From Clostridia bacterium (GTDB lineage: Bacteria; Bacillota; Clostridia; Oscillospirales; CAG-272), in NCBI GenBank assembly GCA_017428635.1, contig JAFRQK010000020.1, forward strand, positions 1 through 64,000: a DNA stretch of 64,000 nt, written 5' to 3'. Positions 43,741 to 51,950 of this stretch are shown here, piece after piece (within the stretch, counting starts at the first letter, position 1; each line of letters begins with the position of its first letter). The notes under the pieces were generated by a model. The model was not told the origin of the DNA. It made no database searches and was given only the letters and a program-made list of their open reading frames with translations. Position numbers and translations under genes: made by a program.

Positions 43741-46365
43741 TTATTCGCCCAGCGCCGCGAGCGCGGCGGCGATGCCGTCCTTTTTCTCGGTGAACTTCGC
43801 GAGCTTGACGCGCTCCGCGTCGACGACGGCGGCGGGCGCCTTCTCGGTGAAGCCCTTATTGGCGAGCTTGCTCTCGACGCGGGCGATCTCGGCGTTCACT
43901 TTCTCGAGTTCGGAGCGCAGGCGCGCTTTTTCCTCTTCGGGGTCGACGAGATCCGTCATCGGGATGAAAACGGTCGCGCTGTCGGTGACGATGCGGACAG
44001 ACCCCGACTCGGAGTGATCGTCGACGATCTCGAGCGAGGACGCTCCGGCGAGTCTTTTGAAAAATTCTTCCGTTCCCTCGAACGCGTGCGGATACTTCGT
44101 CGCGATGAAGAGCGAAGTTCTTCGCGACGGCTTGACGCCCATCTCCGCGCGGCGCTGTCTGATCGCGCCGATCGCGGCGATCACGCGCTCCATATCCTCC
44201 GCCTCGGCGGGGAACGACGGGATATTCTCTGCGACGGGGTAATCCTTGACCATGATATAACCCACTTCGCCCGGCAGGCCCGAGTAGATCTCCTCGGTGA
44301 TGAACGGCATGAACGGATGGAGCAGCTTCAACGTCTCGCGAAGCACGTACGCCAGCACGTTCTGCGCGTCTTTCGATCTTTCCTTGTCCTCTCCCGAGAC
44401 CGATTTCTTCGACAGCTCGATATACCAGTCGCAGTACTCGTCCCAGATGAAGTCGTAGATCGCCGAGAGGGCGATGCCGATCTCATAGTTCTCGAGGTTG
44501 TTCTCCGCGGCGGCCGCGGCGGCGGACAGTTTCGTGAGGATCCACTTGTCCTCCGGCGCGAGTTTGCTCTCGTCGGGAAGTTCGATCCGGTCGATATCGA
44601 GGTTCATCATCACGAAACGCGCCGCGTTCCACAGCTTGTTCGCGAAGTTGCGCGCCGCCTCGATCTTCTCGTCGGAGAAGCGCATGTCGTTCCCGGGGCT
44701 GTTGCCCGTCGCGAGAGCGAAGCGGAGAGCGTCCGCGCCGTATTTGTCGATGATCTCGAGCGGGTCGATGCCGTTGCCGAGCGATTTCGACATTTTTCTG
44801 CCCTGCGCGTCGCGCACGAGGCCGTGGATCAGCACGGTGTCGAACGGGATCCTGCCCGTGTACTCAAGCGAAGAGAATATCATTCTGGATACCCAGAACG
44901 TGATGATATCGTAGCCGGTTACGAGCGTGTTCGTCGGGAAGAATCTCTTCAGGTCTTCGGTGTCCTTCGGCCAACCCATCGTCGAGAACGGCCAGAGAGC
45001 GGAGGAGAACCAGGTGTCGAGCGTGTCGGGATCCTGACGCATCGGCTCTCCGCAGTCGGGGCAGCAGTCGGGCGCGGTCTTGCTGACGACCGTCTTCCCG
45101 CACTTGTCGCAGTAGTAGGCGGGGATCCTGTGGCCCCACCAGAGCTGGCGGGAGATACACCAGTCGCGGATGTTCTCCATCCAGTGGAAGTAGTTTTTCG
45201 AGAAGCGCTCCGGGACGAATTTGATATCGCCCGAGCGGACCGCCTCGATCGCCGGGGCGGCGAGAGGCGCCATCTTGACGAACCACTGCAGCGACGCGCG
45301 CGGCTCGACCGTCGTGCCGCAGCGGTAGCAGGTTCCGACGTTGTGGACGTGATCCTCAACCGAGACGAGGAACCCGCCGGCCTCGAGATCGCGGACTATC
45401 GCTTTCCTTGCCTCGTAGCGGTCCATTCCGGCGTAAGCCGGGTAATCGTCGGTGATCTTTGCGTCGGGCGTCATGACGTTGACGAGGGGCAGATCGTGGC
45501 GGCGTCCGACCTCGAAGTCGTTCGGGTCGTGCGCCGGGGTGATCTTGACGACGCCGGTACCGAATTCGATGTCGACGTAGTCGTCCGCGACGACGGGGAT
45601 CTTTCTGCCGACGAGCGGCAGGATCAGCGTCTTGCCGACGAGATCTTTATATCTCTCGTCGTTCGGGTTCACCGCGACTGCGGTGTCGCCCAGAAGCGTC
45701 TCGGGACGGGTCGTCGCGAGTTCCACGTAACCCGAGCCGTCCTCGAACGGATAGCGCAGATGCCAGAAATGGCCCGGCTGTTCCTCGTATTCGACCTCGG
45801 CGTCGGAGATCGACGTCAGGCAGTGAGGGCACCAGTTGATGATGCGCTCGCCGCGGTAGATAAGACCCTTTTCGTAAAGGCGGGTGAAGACCTCGAGAAC
45901 GGCCTCGGAGCATCCCTCGTCGAGGGTGAAGCGCTCGCGCTGCCAGTCGCAGGAGGAGCCCATCTTTTTGAGCTGCTGAATGATGCGCCCGCCGTATTTT
46001 TCACGCCAGTCCCACGCGCGCTCGAGGAATCCGTCTCTGCCGACGTCGTCCTTCGTAAGCCCCTCTTTTTTCATCGCTTCGACGATCTTCGCCTCCGTGG
46101 CGATCGACGCGTGGTCGGTGCCGGGGAGCCAGAGCGTCGAGACGCCCTTCATCCTCTTGTGGCGGATGAGGATGTCCTGAAGCGTGTTGTCGAGGGCGTG
46201 GCCCATGTGAAGCTGACCCGTGATGTTCGGCGGCGGAATGACGATCGAGTAGTGTCCTTTCGTCATGTCGTCCGACGGCGCGAACAGGCCCTTTTCCGAC
46301 CACTCCGAGTAAATCCTGTCCTCAAACGAGGCGGGGTCGTACGTCTTCGGAAGTTCTTTTTTCAT
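43741..46365 (-). CDS. valS: valyl-tRNA synthetase
   Basis: An 874-residue class I synthetase that charges tRNA(Val). The HIGH motif is HMGH in PPPNITGQLHMGHALD; the KMSKS motif is in GRKMSKSLGNGIDP. The editing domain, a Cys zinc cluster (YCDKCGKTV...CCPDCGEP) and a C-terminal coiled coil (VDPEEEKARLRSELEKVN) are also present. A T-box leader precedes it, so expression should respond to uncharged tRNA(Val). A tRNA-Val gene lies 0.7 kb away. It runs opposite to the presumed replication direction. Confidence 0.97.
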   Translation of the reverse strand: MKKELPKTYDPASFEDRIYSEWSEKGLFAPSDDMTKGHYSIVIPPPNITGQLHMGHALDNTLQDILIRHKRMKGVSTLWLPGTDHASIATEAKIVEAMKKEGLTKDDVGRDGFLERAWDWREKYGGRIIQQLKKMGSSCDWQRERFTLDEGCSEAVLEVFTRLYEKGLIYRGERIINWCPHCLTSISDAEVEYEEQPGHFWHLRYPFEDGSGYVELATTRPETLLGDTAVAVNPNDERYKDLVGKTLILPLVGRKIPVVADDYVDIEFGTGVVKITPAHDPNDFEVGRRHDLPLVNVMTPDAKITDDYPAYAGMDRYEARKAIVRDLEAGGFLVSVEDHVHNVGTCYRCGTTVEPRASLQWFVKMAPLAAPAIEAVRSGDIKFVPERFSKNYFHWMENIRDWCISRQLWWGHRIPAYYCDKCGKTVVSKTAPDCCPDCGEPMRQDPDTLDTWFSSALWPFSTMGWPKDTEDLKRFFPTNTLVTGYDIITFWVSRMIFSSLEYTGRIPFDTVLIHGLVRDAQGRKMSKSLGNGIDPLEIIDKYGADALRFALATGNSPGNDMRFSDEKIEAARNFANKLWNAARFVMMNLDIDRIELPDESKLAPEDKWILTKLSAAAAAAENNLENYEIGIALSAIYDFIWDEYCDWYIELSKKSVSGEDKERSKDAQNVLAYVLRETLKLLHPFMPFITEEIYSGLPGEVGYIMVKDYPVAENIPSFPAEAEDMERVIAAIGAIRQRRAEMGVKPSRRTSLFIATKYPHAFEGTEEFFKRLAGASSLEIVDDHSESGSVRIVTDSATVFIPMTDLVDPEEEKARLRSELEKVNAEIARVESKLANKGFTEKAPAAVVDAERVKLAKFTEKKDGIAAALAALGE

Positions 46366-46392
46366 GATAATCTCCCTTCGCAGTTCAAATAA

Positions 46393-46660
46393 AAAAGCGT
46401 CCGGATCAAAAGATCAGGACGCGAAAACGCGCGGTACCACCTGAATTCGCTCTCCCCCAGGGGGAAGGGCGCGGCTTAAGTGCCCTTAACGCGGGCGGTC
46501 GGCGGGAACTATGGGCTGCGCCCGTTCATCCCCGCGGCTCCCGAGCGACATCCCGCGGCCTCCTCTGCGGCGATCGCACCGTCCGCCGCTCTCTTTGAAA
46601 GGATCGTGCCGTGAAAACTCTCGTTCAACGCCGTTAGGTTACTCTAAAAAATAAAAGGCG
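46393..46660 (-). ncRNA. T-box leader of valS
   Basis: The minus-strand leader carries the conserved T-box core GTGGTACCGC (RC of 46431-46440), followed by a terminator GCGTCC/GGACGC (46397-46422) with a T6 run. Upstream are a long GC-rich stem I region and an AG-rich loop. T-box RNAs bind uncharged tRNA to prevent termination. I cannot pick the specifier codon with certainty; Val is expected from the gene. Confidence 0.88.
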
Positions 46661-46688
46661 GAACTTTCCACCGTGGTTGAATAATGAG

Positions 46689-46763
46689 GGTGAATGATGG
46701 GGCTCGAACCCACGACCTCCAGGGCCACAACCTGGCGCTCTAGCCAACTGAGCTACATCCACC
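46689..46763 (-). tRNA. tRNA-His (GTG)
   Basis: A full cloverleaf: extra G(-1) opposite C73, as required in tRNA-His; acceptor GTGGATG/CATTCAC; anticodon loop TTGTGGC with anticodon GTG; T-loop TTCGAGC. CCA is not encoded. Confidence 0.93.
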
Positions 46764-46768
46764 ATGGA

Positions 46769-46842
46769 CGTACCTTGGGGGATTCGAACCCTCGACCTAC
46801 TGCTTAGAAGGCAGTTGCTCTATCCTGCTGAGCTAAAGGTAC
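46769..46842 (-). tRNA. tRNA-Arg (TCT)
   Basis: Acceptor GTACCTT/AAGGTAC; anticodon loop CTTCTAA with anticodon TCT, which reads AGA/AGG; T-loop TTCGAAT; discriminator G. CCA not encoded. Confidence 0.93.
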
Positions 46843-46845
46843 TGG

Positions 46846-46916
46846 AGCGGGTGATGGGAATCGAACCCACATGACCAGCTTGGAAGGCTGGTGTTCTACC
46901 ACTGAACTACACCCGC
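46846..46916 (-). tRNA. tRNA-Gly (TCC)
   Basis: Acceptor GCGGGTG with CACCCGC; anticodon loop CTTCCAA with anticodon TCC; T-loop TTCGATT; discriminator T typical of tRNA-Gly. CCA not encoded. The three minus-strand tRNAs are only a few bases apart and likely one transcript. Confidence 0.93.
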
Positions 46917-47042
46917 GTGCCGTGCATTATATGATATCATCCCTTTTTTTGTTTGTCAAGAGAAAAATCAAAAAAATCGGACAGGCAGCGCCGCGGGGCG
47001 GAAGGCGGGTGGCGGCGGGGCGATTTTTTCAGGCGCGGGGTA

Positions 47043-47071
47043 TTGATTTTTAGGGTAGCGTGTGATAGAAT
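47043..47071 (+). promoter_or_regulatory. promoter of tRNA-Val
   Basis: TTGATT (47043-47048), 17 bases, TAGAAT (47066-47071) with extended TGA. Confidence 0.65.
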
Positions 47072-47093
47072 ATATCACGCGCAAAAGGAATAC

Positions 47094-47167
47094 GGAGGCG
47101 TAGCTCAGCTGGTCAGAGCGTTCGGTTCACATCCGAGAGGTCATGGGTTCGAGCCCCCTCGTCTCCA
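47094..47167 (+). tRNA. tRNA-Val (CAC)
   Basis: Acceptor GGAGGCG/CGTCTCC; anticodon loop TTCACAT with anticodon CAC; T-loop TTCGAGC; discriminator A. A terminator (47173-47195) follows at once. Confidence 0.9.
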
Positions 47168-47172
47168 AAAAA

Positions 47173-47195
47173 AGGTCCCTCCGGGGACCTTTTTT
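47173..47195 (+). terminator. terminator of tRNA-Val
   Basis: AGGTCCC/GGGACCT stem with loop TCCG and a T-run. Confidence 0.9.
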
Positions 47196-47345
47196 GGAGA
47201 CGATTATTGGGGCTCGAAGCGGACGCGTGTAAGAAAACAGTCCGGGGGACTGTTTTCCCGCGTCCGTCGACCAACCGAGCGTCGCGAATTCGCGTTCAGC
47301 GAATGAGCGGCCCGCGCGAGGGCGAACGAGCCCCCTCGTCTCCAT
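47195..47345. repeat. tRNA 3'-end fragments around a long hairpin
   Basis: An inverted near-copy of the tRNA-Val 3' end (about 47195-47219) and a direct copy (GAGCCCCCTCGTCTCCA, 47328-47344) flank a hairpin with arms CGGACGCG/CGCGTCCG enclosing AAAACAGTCC/GGACTGTTTT. This looks like the debris of integration or tRNA rearrangement. Confidence 0.6.
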
Positions 47346-47362
47346 AGAAAAAGATCGCCGTC

Positions 47363-47391
47363 TTGACAAAGACGGCGGTCCTTTTTACAAT
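47363..47391 (+). promoter_or_regulatory. promoter of thpR
   Basis: TTGACA (47363-47368), 17 bases, TACAAT (47386-47391). Confidence 0.8.
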
Positions 47392-47421
47392 ATTGGTAAG
47401 AAAACGAAGGAAGTGAACGGT

Positions 47422-47919
47422 ATGCGCCTTTTCATCGCTTTGCTCCCCGACGAGGATTTTTGTTCCACGCTCGTCCGCACGCAGGACGCTTTCCGGCGCG
47501 CCGGAGTCGGCGGGAACTACGCCGAGAGGGAAAACCTGCACGTCACGCTCGCCTTTATCGGCGAATACTCCGACCCGGACGCCGTCCTCGACGCGATGAA
47601 GGCGGCGCGGCCCGCGCCGTTCCTTCTCTCGACCGACGGGATCGGCTCGTTCGGCGGCGCGTGGTGGGCGGGAGTGAAGCCGACCGACGCGCTGACCGCG
47701 TACGTTTCCCGGCTCCGCCGCGCTCTCGCCGCGGCAGGCGTTCCGTACGACAAAAAGAAGTTCACGCCTCACGTGACGCTTATCCGCCGTCCCGACAGGG
47801 ACCGGATCCCTACGGTCGCGCCGCCGCTCGCGGCGTGCGAGGTCGCGGGCGTCTCGCTGATGCGCTCGGACCGCGGCAAGAACGGGATGATATACACTGA
47901 AATCGGGTATATTAAATAA
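47422..47919 (+). CDS. thpR: RNA 2',3'-cyclic phosphodiesterase (2'-5' RNA ligase family)
   Basis: A 165-residue member of the LigT/2H phosphoesterase family. Two HxTx motifs, HVTLAFIG (His40) and HVTLIRR (His117), form the active site. Enzymes of this family hydrolyse 2',3'-cyclic phosphates in RNA. ATG 47422 is preferred over the in-frame GTG at 47413, since AAGGA lies about ten bases before it. Confidence 0.9.
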   Translation: MRLFIALLPDEDFCSTLVRTQDAFRRAGVGGNYAERENLHVTLAFIGEYSDPDAVLDAMKAARPAPFLLSTDGIGSFGGAWWAGVKPTDALTAYVSRLRRALAAAGVPYDKKKFTPHVTLIRRPDRDRIPTVAPPLAACEVAGVSLMRSDRGKNGMIYTEIGYIK

Positions 47920-47952
47920 GCACAATCCGAGGCTGTCGGATTCAGATGCAGA

Positions 47953-48009
47953 ATCGCCGTTCTTGCCCCGTGAGGCGTACTGGCGTACGTCGAGGGGCAA
48001 AACGGCGAT
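47953..48009. repeat. long imperfect palindrome
   Basis: ATCGCCGTT pairs with AACGGCGAT and TTGCCCC with GGGGCAA, with one bulged base and an inner GCGTAC/GTACGC stem. It sits between convergent genes and resembles a REP-type element. Confidence 0.75.
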
Positions 48010-48027
48010 AGAAAAAGCAAATTAAAT

Positions 48028-48080
48028 GAAAAAATCCGCAGGATTTTCACCTTGAAGAAGATGAAATCTACGGATTTTTC
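48028..48080. terminator. possible bidirectional terminator
   Basis: GAAAAAATCCG (48028-48038) and CGGATTTTTC (48071-48080) can pair, with A/T runs on both sides, between convergent thpR and the SPFH gene. Confidence 0.5.
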
Positions 48081-48137
48081 GTTTCTTAATCTATAATTAA
48101 GCCTTGCTTTTTCGTTCTGCGCTGAAGGCAACAGCCG

Positions 48138-49070
48138 TCAGTCCTTCTTGAGTATTTCGCCGACGCCTGCTGCAAGACCGGCGATCCCCTGAATTTCCGA
48201 GGGAATGATGATCTTCGTCGCCTCGCCGTCCGCCGCTTTCGCGAACGCCTCGAGCGCCTTGATCTTGAGGACGCCCTCGCCCGGGTCCGCCTCGTTCAGC
48301 AGTTTGATCGAATCGGCGAGAGCGCCCTGGACCTTCATGATCGCTTCCGCTTCGCCTTCCGCCTCGCGGATCTTCGCCTCCTTCACCGCTTCCGCGTTGA
48401 GGATCGCCGCCTGCTTGTCGGCTTCCGCCTGCAGGATCTGCGATTCCTTGCGGCCCTCTGCGACGAGGATCTGGCTTCTCTTTTCGCCTTCCGCGCGCAG
48501 GATCGACTCGCGGCGCTCGCGCTCCGCTTTCATCTGCTTCTCCATCGCGTCCTGGATCTCGCGCGGCGGGATGATGTTCTTCAGCTCGACGCGGTTGACC
48601 TTGATGCCCCACGGGTCGGTCGCCTCGTCGAGGATCAGACGGATCTTCGAGTTGATGACGTCGCGCGACGTGAGCGTGTTGTCAAGTTCGAGGTCGCCGA
48701 TGATGTTACGCAGCGTCGTCGCCGTCAGGTTTTCGATCGCCTGCATCGGACGGTCGACGCCGTAGGTGTAGAGCTTCGGGTCCGTGATCTGGAAGAACAC
48801 GACGGTGTCGATCTGGATCGTGACGTTATCCTTCGTGATAACGGGCTGCGGCGGGACGTCCGCGACCTGCTCTTTTCTCGACACGATCTTCGAAATTCTG
48901 TAAATGAACGGGACCTTCATGTGAAGTCCCGTCTCCCACGTCGTGTGGTAAGCGCCGAGACGCTCGATGACGTACGATTTCGCCTGCGGGACGATCTTGA
49001 TATTGCTGATGATTATGATAAAGATCAGCAGTCCCAGTCCGCCGATAATGTAGTAGAAAATAGGATCCAT
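48138..49070 (-). CDS. SPFH/band 7 membrane protein (stomatin/QmcA-like)
   Basis: A 310-residue SPFH protein. One N-terminal membrane helix (about 6-25) is followed by the band 7 domain (VIERLGAYHTTWETGLHMKVPF ... DVINSKIRLILDEATDPWGIKVNRVE; the first stretch is given only in outline) and an Ala/Glu-rich coiled coil (about 180-250). Such proteins oligomerise in membrane microdomains and often pair with an NfeD protein, encoded here three bases upstream. Possible roles are protease scaffolding and membrane organisation. Confidence 0.92.
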   Translation of the reverse strand: MDPIFYYIIGGLGLLIFIIIISNIKIVPQAKSYVIERLGAYHTTWETGLHMKVPFIYRISKIVSRKEQVADVPPQPVITKDNVTIQIDTVVFFQITDPKLYTYGVDRPMQAIENLTATTLRNIIGDLELDNTLTSRDVINSKIRLILDEATDPWGIKVNRVELKNIIPPREIQDAMEKQMKAERERRESILRAEGEKRSQILVAEGRKESQILQAEADKQAAILNAEAVKEAKIREAEGEAEAIMKVQGALADSIKLLNEADPGEGVLKIKALEAFAKAADGEATKIIIPSEIQGIAGLAAGVGEILKKD

Positions 49071-49072
49071 CG

Positions 49073-49555
49073 TTATACCTCCTTATCCTCTCGCTGTCCG
49101 GAAGACTCCGGGTCTTCGGACGCCTTTGCCGATACGATGAGTTTTACGCCCTCGATCCTCTCGACGGTGACGGCCGTCCCCTCGGGGATCGTCTCGCCGG
49201 TCGCGGAGCGCGCGCTCCAGACCTGTCCGAGTATTTTCGCGAGGCCGGAACCCTCGACGTTGTTGATCGTCTGAGTTACGACGGCTTCGCCGCCGACGAG
49301 CGCGTCGGCGTTCGTCTTGACCGTTTGCTTTGCAAACCGTCGCTTGACCAGAGGTCTGGTCAGCACCAGAAGGATCGCGCTCACCGCCACGAATACTATC
49401 ACCTCGACCCAAACGGGAGCCCCGAAGAGCGAGACGATCAGAGAGACGAGCGCGCCTCCCGCAAACCAAATGGAGACGAGCTGCGGCGTCACGCCCTCGA
49501 TCACAGCGAAGAATATCACGAGAGCGAGCCAGAAAAGAGACACTTTGTAATCCAT
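49073..49555 (-). CDS. NfeD-family membrane protein
   Basis: A 160-residue protein with hydrophobic segments around residues 7-24, 28-45 and 49-66, then a soluble OB-fold domain (about 85-145, starting ADALVGGEAVV) typical of short NfeD proteins. In the family these associate with SPFH proteins. ATG 49555 is chosen because GGAGGTGA lies four bases before it. Operon with the SPFH gene. Confidence 0.9.
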   Translation of the reverse strand: MDYKVSLFWLALVIFFAVIEGVTPQLVSIWFAGGALVSLIVSLFGAPVWVEVIVFVAVSAILLVLTRPLVKRRFAKQTVKTNADALVGGEAVVTQTINNVEGSGLAKILGQVWSARSATGETIPEGTAVTVERIEGVKLIVSAKASEDPESSGQREDKEV

Positions 49556-49636
49556 CAAATCACCTCCCCTGATTTTGGCTTTCGCATATTATAGATTATC
49601 CCGATTTTTTTGTCAATATCTTTTTTTTGAGAAAAA

Positions 49637-49662
49637 ATTCCCGCGCTGTCTCGCGCGGGAAT
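49637..49662 (-). terminator. terminator-like hairpin
   Basis: ATTCCCGCG/CGCGGGAAT arms (49637-49645, 49654-49662) followed on the minus strand by a T-run; a second stem GGCGCC/GGCGCC lies at about 49744-49765 behind the SPOCS gene. Confidence 0.65.
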
Positions 49663-49764
49663 CATAATATGTAACCCTTTTTTTCGCCGATCCCGAAAAA
49701 AATTTTTTTCGTTTTTCGCTCCGGGCGGCAAAAAAGCGGTCCCGGCGCCCTGCGGGGGCGCCGT

Positions 49765-51309
49765 TCACCTTCCGTTGACGATCACCGCGGCGCCTTTCGG
49801 CAGAGGAGCGTCCGGATCGGACCCGCCCCGCAGTACCGTGACGTCGTCGGGGTCGGAACAAAACCGTCTCATCACGTCCCACGCCGTCGCGGTCCCGTCC
49901 GGGAAGAAGACGCGGACGGACGACCGCCTCGCGCGTACGGGCTCGTTCTCTTTCGTTCTTACCGTATCGACAGTCCCTATCCTGCCGGTCTCCGTGACCG
50001 CCGCCGAGACGGCTACCTCCGCCGTCACGTTCAGCCGCTCGCCGTCCGGTCTCGCGTCGGCGGAGATCACGGCGGCGTCCCACCGGACGGTCGGGTCGGC
50101 GCAGGCGCATCTGAGCGGATACTCGAACCGGAACGGGAAAGTGACGTCGACCGGCTCCGCCTTCCCGTCGCCCGCGACCGCCGCTGTGACCGTACACTGA
50201 CCGGACAGGATCAGCCGCCCGTCCGCGGTGACTTCCGAGCTGCCGCCGCCCGTGCGGGACGAGGTCGATATGACGAATCTCTCGCCGGCTCCCGGCATCC
50301 GCGCGGAGCCTGACGCCGTGACGGTCGATGCGACCGAACCGCAGAACCTCACCGGGCGCGTCTCTTTCATAACGGTCTCGGAGACGTACTCCGCGGAATA
50401 CGCGTCCGTCGCGGCGGTAGCCGACACGGTGTGCCAGAGTTCCGCGTCCACGTCGTGCTCCGCCGTAAAGACGAACGCGCCTCCCGCCTCGCTCACGGTC
50501 ACCGACGCGCAGCGGACGAACGCCGCGGCTCCCGGCTCTCCGTCTTCCGCCTCGGGCGGGGAGGCGGCGAGGGTTTCCTCAAACGGCGCTTTCGCCGTTA
50601 CGGTCTTATATTCCCCGTCCGGCGTCAGCAGAAGACACGCGATCGCCGTCTCACCCCTGACCGCGACCGAATCGGGCGCGGCGGAGACGCCCGTGACGTA
50701 CGAGACGCCCGAGCAGTTGACGATCTTCGGCTGCTCGCCGCCTTCCGCGGCGGGGGAGATCGGCAGATCGCCGCTCGTTTCTCCCGTCTTGCGGAAGAAC
50801 TTCACCGACGAAGACGGAACGGAGCAAAGGCGGTACTCGACCGACGCGCCCGCCCCGTCCGGTTCGACGCGCGGGGTCAACCCCGAGGACTTCACCGAAA
50901 AGACCGTCGTCGTGAGTTTCGCCGAGAGGGAGAGCTTTCGCGGCGCGGTGGCGCGGCAGACGGGCGAGCCTGCGTCCGTTCTGACGAAATACGACTGCGC
51001 CGACCCGTCGCTCCCGTCCCCGACGGGGATCTTCACCGAGTAATCGACGTTTACGGGGTAAGATACGATCTCGCCTCCGTCGCCGGCGTACGTGACGGAA
51101 CAGGCGAGCAGACCCGACGCCTCGAGCGAGGGCGGATCGTAAAAGCGGTTTCCGTCGAGAGCCGCCGCGGAAAAAGAGATGATCCTGCCGACGGGCGGCA
51201 GGTAATCGGGGAGGACCACCTCGTCCGTCACGTCGTGGGGAACGCGGACCGCGGCGTCCGCCTCCGACACCGCGCCAGACGGCGCTCCTCTTGTGATTTC
51301 CTTATCCAT
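49765..51309 (-). CDS. SPOCS/DUF3794-domain protein with LysM-like C-terminus (SipL-like)
   Basis: A 514-residue protein. Regions near residues 20-130, 185-290 and 300-425 look like repeated SPOCS (DUF3794) beta domains, each with the pattern of a Cys-rich start (LLACSVTYAGD; CSGVSYVTGV). The last 45 residues (TAWDVMRRFCSDPDDVTVLR) resemble a degenerate LysM. SipL-type proteins with this make-up anchor the spore coat in clostridia. This suggests the organism can form spores, or descends from one that could. ATG 51309 follows AGAGG by five bases. It stands alone, divergent from the PH gene. Domain calls are by eye. Confidence 0.65.
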   Translation of the reverse strand: MDKEITRGAPSGAVSEADAAVRVPHDVTDEVVLPDYLPPVGRIISFSAAALDGNRFYDPPSLEASGLLACSVTYAGDGGEIVSYPVNVDYSVKIPVGDGSDGSAQSYFVRTDAGSPVCRATAPRKLSLSAKLTTTVFSVKSSGLTPRVEPDGAGASVEYRLCSVPSSSVKFFRKTGETSGDLPISPAAEGGEQPKIVNCSGVSYVTGVSAAPDSVAVRGETAIACLLLTPDGEYKTVTAKAPFEETLAASPPEAEDGEPGAAAFVRCASVTVSEAGGAFVFTAEHDVDAELWHTVSATAATDAYSAEYVSETVMKETRPVRFCGSVASTVTASGSARMPGAGERFVISTSSRTGGGSSEVTADGRLILSGQCTVTAAVAGDGKAEPVDVTFPFRFEYPLRCACADPTVRWDAAVISADARPDGERLNVTAEVAVSAAVTETGRIGTVDTVRTKENEPVRARRSSVRVFFPDGTATAWDVMRRFCSDPDDVTVLRGGSDPDAPLPKGAAVIVNGR

Positions 51310-51406
51310 AAATGCCTCTTTCATTCGCTTCCGCGCCGCGGAAGCGGGTCGTTTTCGGAATAATGATATTCGGGAAATACGCGCGGTATGACTTCCGCCG
51401 CCCCAC

Positions 51407-51435
51407 TTGAAAAAAAGCGTACAATATGATAGAAT
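51407..51435 (+). promoter_or_regulatory. promoter of the PH-domain gene
   Basis: TTGAAA (51407-51412), 17 bases, TAGAAT (51430-51435) with extended TGA. Confidence 0.7.
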
Positions 51436-51473
51436 ATAAAAGTAAAAAGAAAACGAAAAAACGGAGGCGTGAT

Positions 51474-51890
51474 ATGGCGTTCAAAGGGATCGATTATAAA
51501 TGGAAGGACCGCAAAAGGCACCTCGGCATGCCCCTCAGTTTCACGAGGTACGCCCTTTCCGAGGACAGACTGTTCCTCGAGACCGGGTTTTTCAATATAA
51601 AGGACGAAGAGGTCGTCCTTTACCGCATACGCGACATAAGCATGAAAAGGACGCTCTGGCAGAGGATATTCGGCGTCGGCACGGTCACCGTCGTCTCGTC
51701 GGACAAGACCTCCCCGAAGATCGAACTTAAAAACGTCAAAAAGCCGAGAGACGTCAAGGAGATGCTCCACAAGTTCGTCGAGGAGATGAAGATCAACCGC
51801 AAGATCAGGATCGGCGAGTACTCGACGGTCAGTCTGGACGACGACGATCTCGACGACGACGTCGACGATGATAACGATCCAAACAACTAA
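51474..51890 (+). CDS. bacterial PH-domain (DUF304-like) protein
   Basis: A 138-residue protein. Its core (YALSEDRLFLETGFFNIKDE, VLYRIRDISMKRTLWQRIFGVGTV) is the bPH_2/DUF304 fold, and the C-terminus is an Asp-rich tail. No clear membrane helix is seen, unlike many DUF304 proteins. ATG 51474 follows GGAGG by five bases. It is followed 60 bases later by holA. Confidence 0.75.
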   Translation: MAFKGIDYKWKDRKRHLGMPLSFTRYALSEDRLFLETGFFNIKDEEVVLYRIRDISMKRTLWQRIFGVGTVTVVSSDKTSPKIELKNVKKPRDVKEMLHKFVEEMKINRKIRIGEYSTVSLDDDDLDDDVDDDNDPNN

Positions 51891-51950
51891 AGGATTTCCG
51901 GGGGCGTTCTGCGACGCCCCTTAAGATTTTGAAAGAAGGGAGGCGGGAAG

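Noticed and set aside
47195..47345. Extra tRNA genes downstream of tRNA-Val
   Set aside because: Only 3'-end fragments are present, with no anticodon arm or acceptor pairing.
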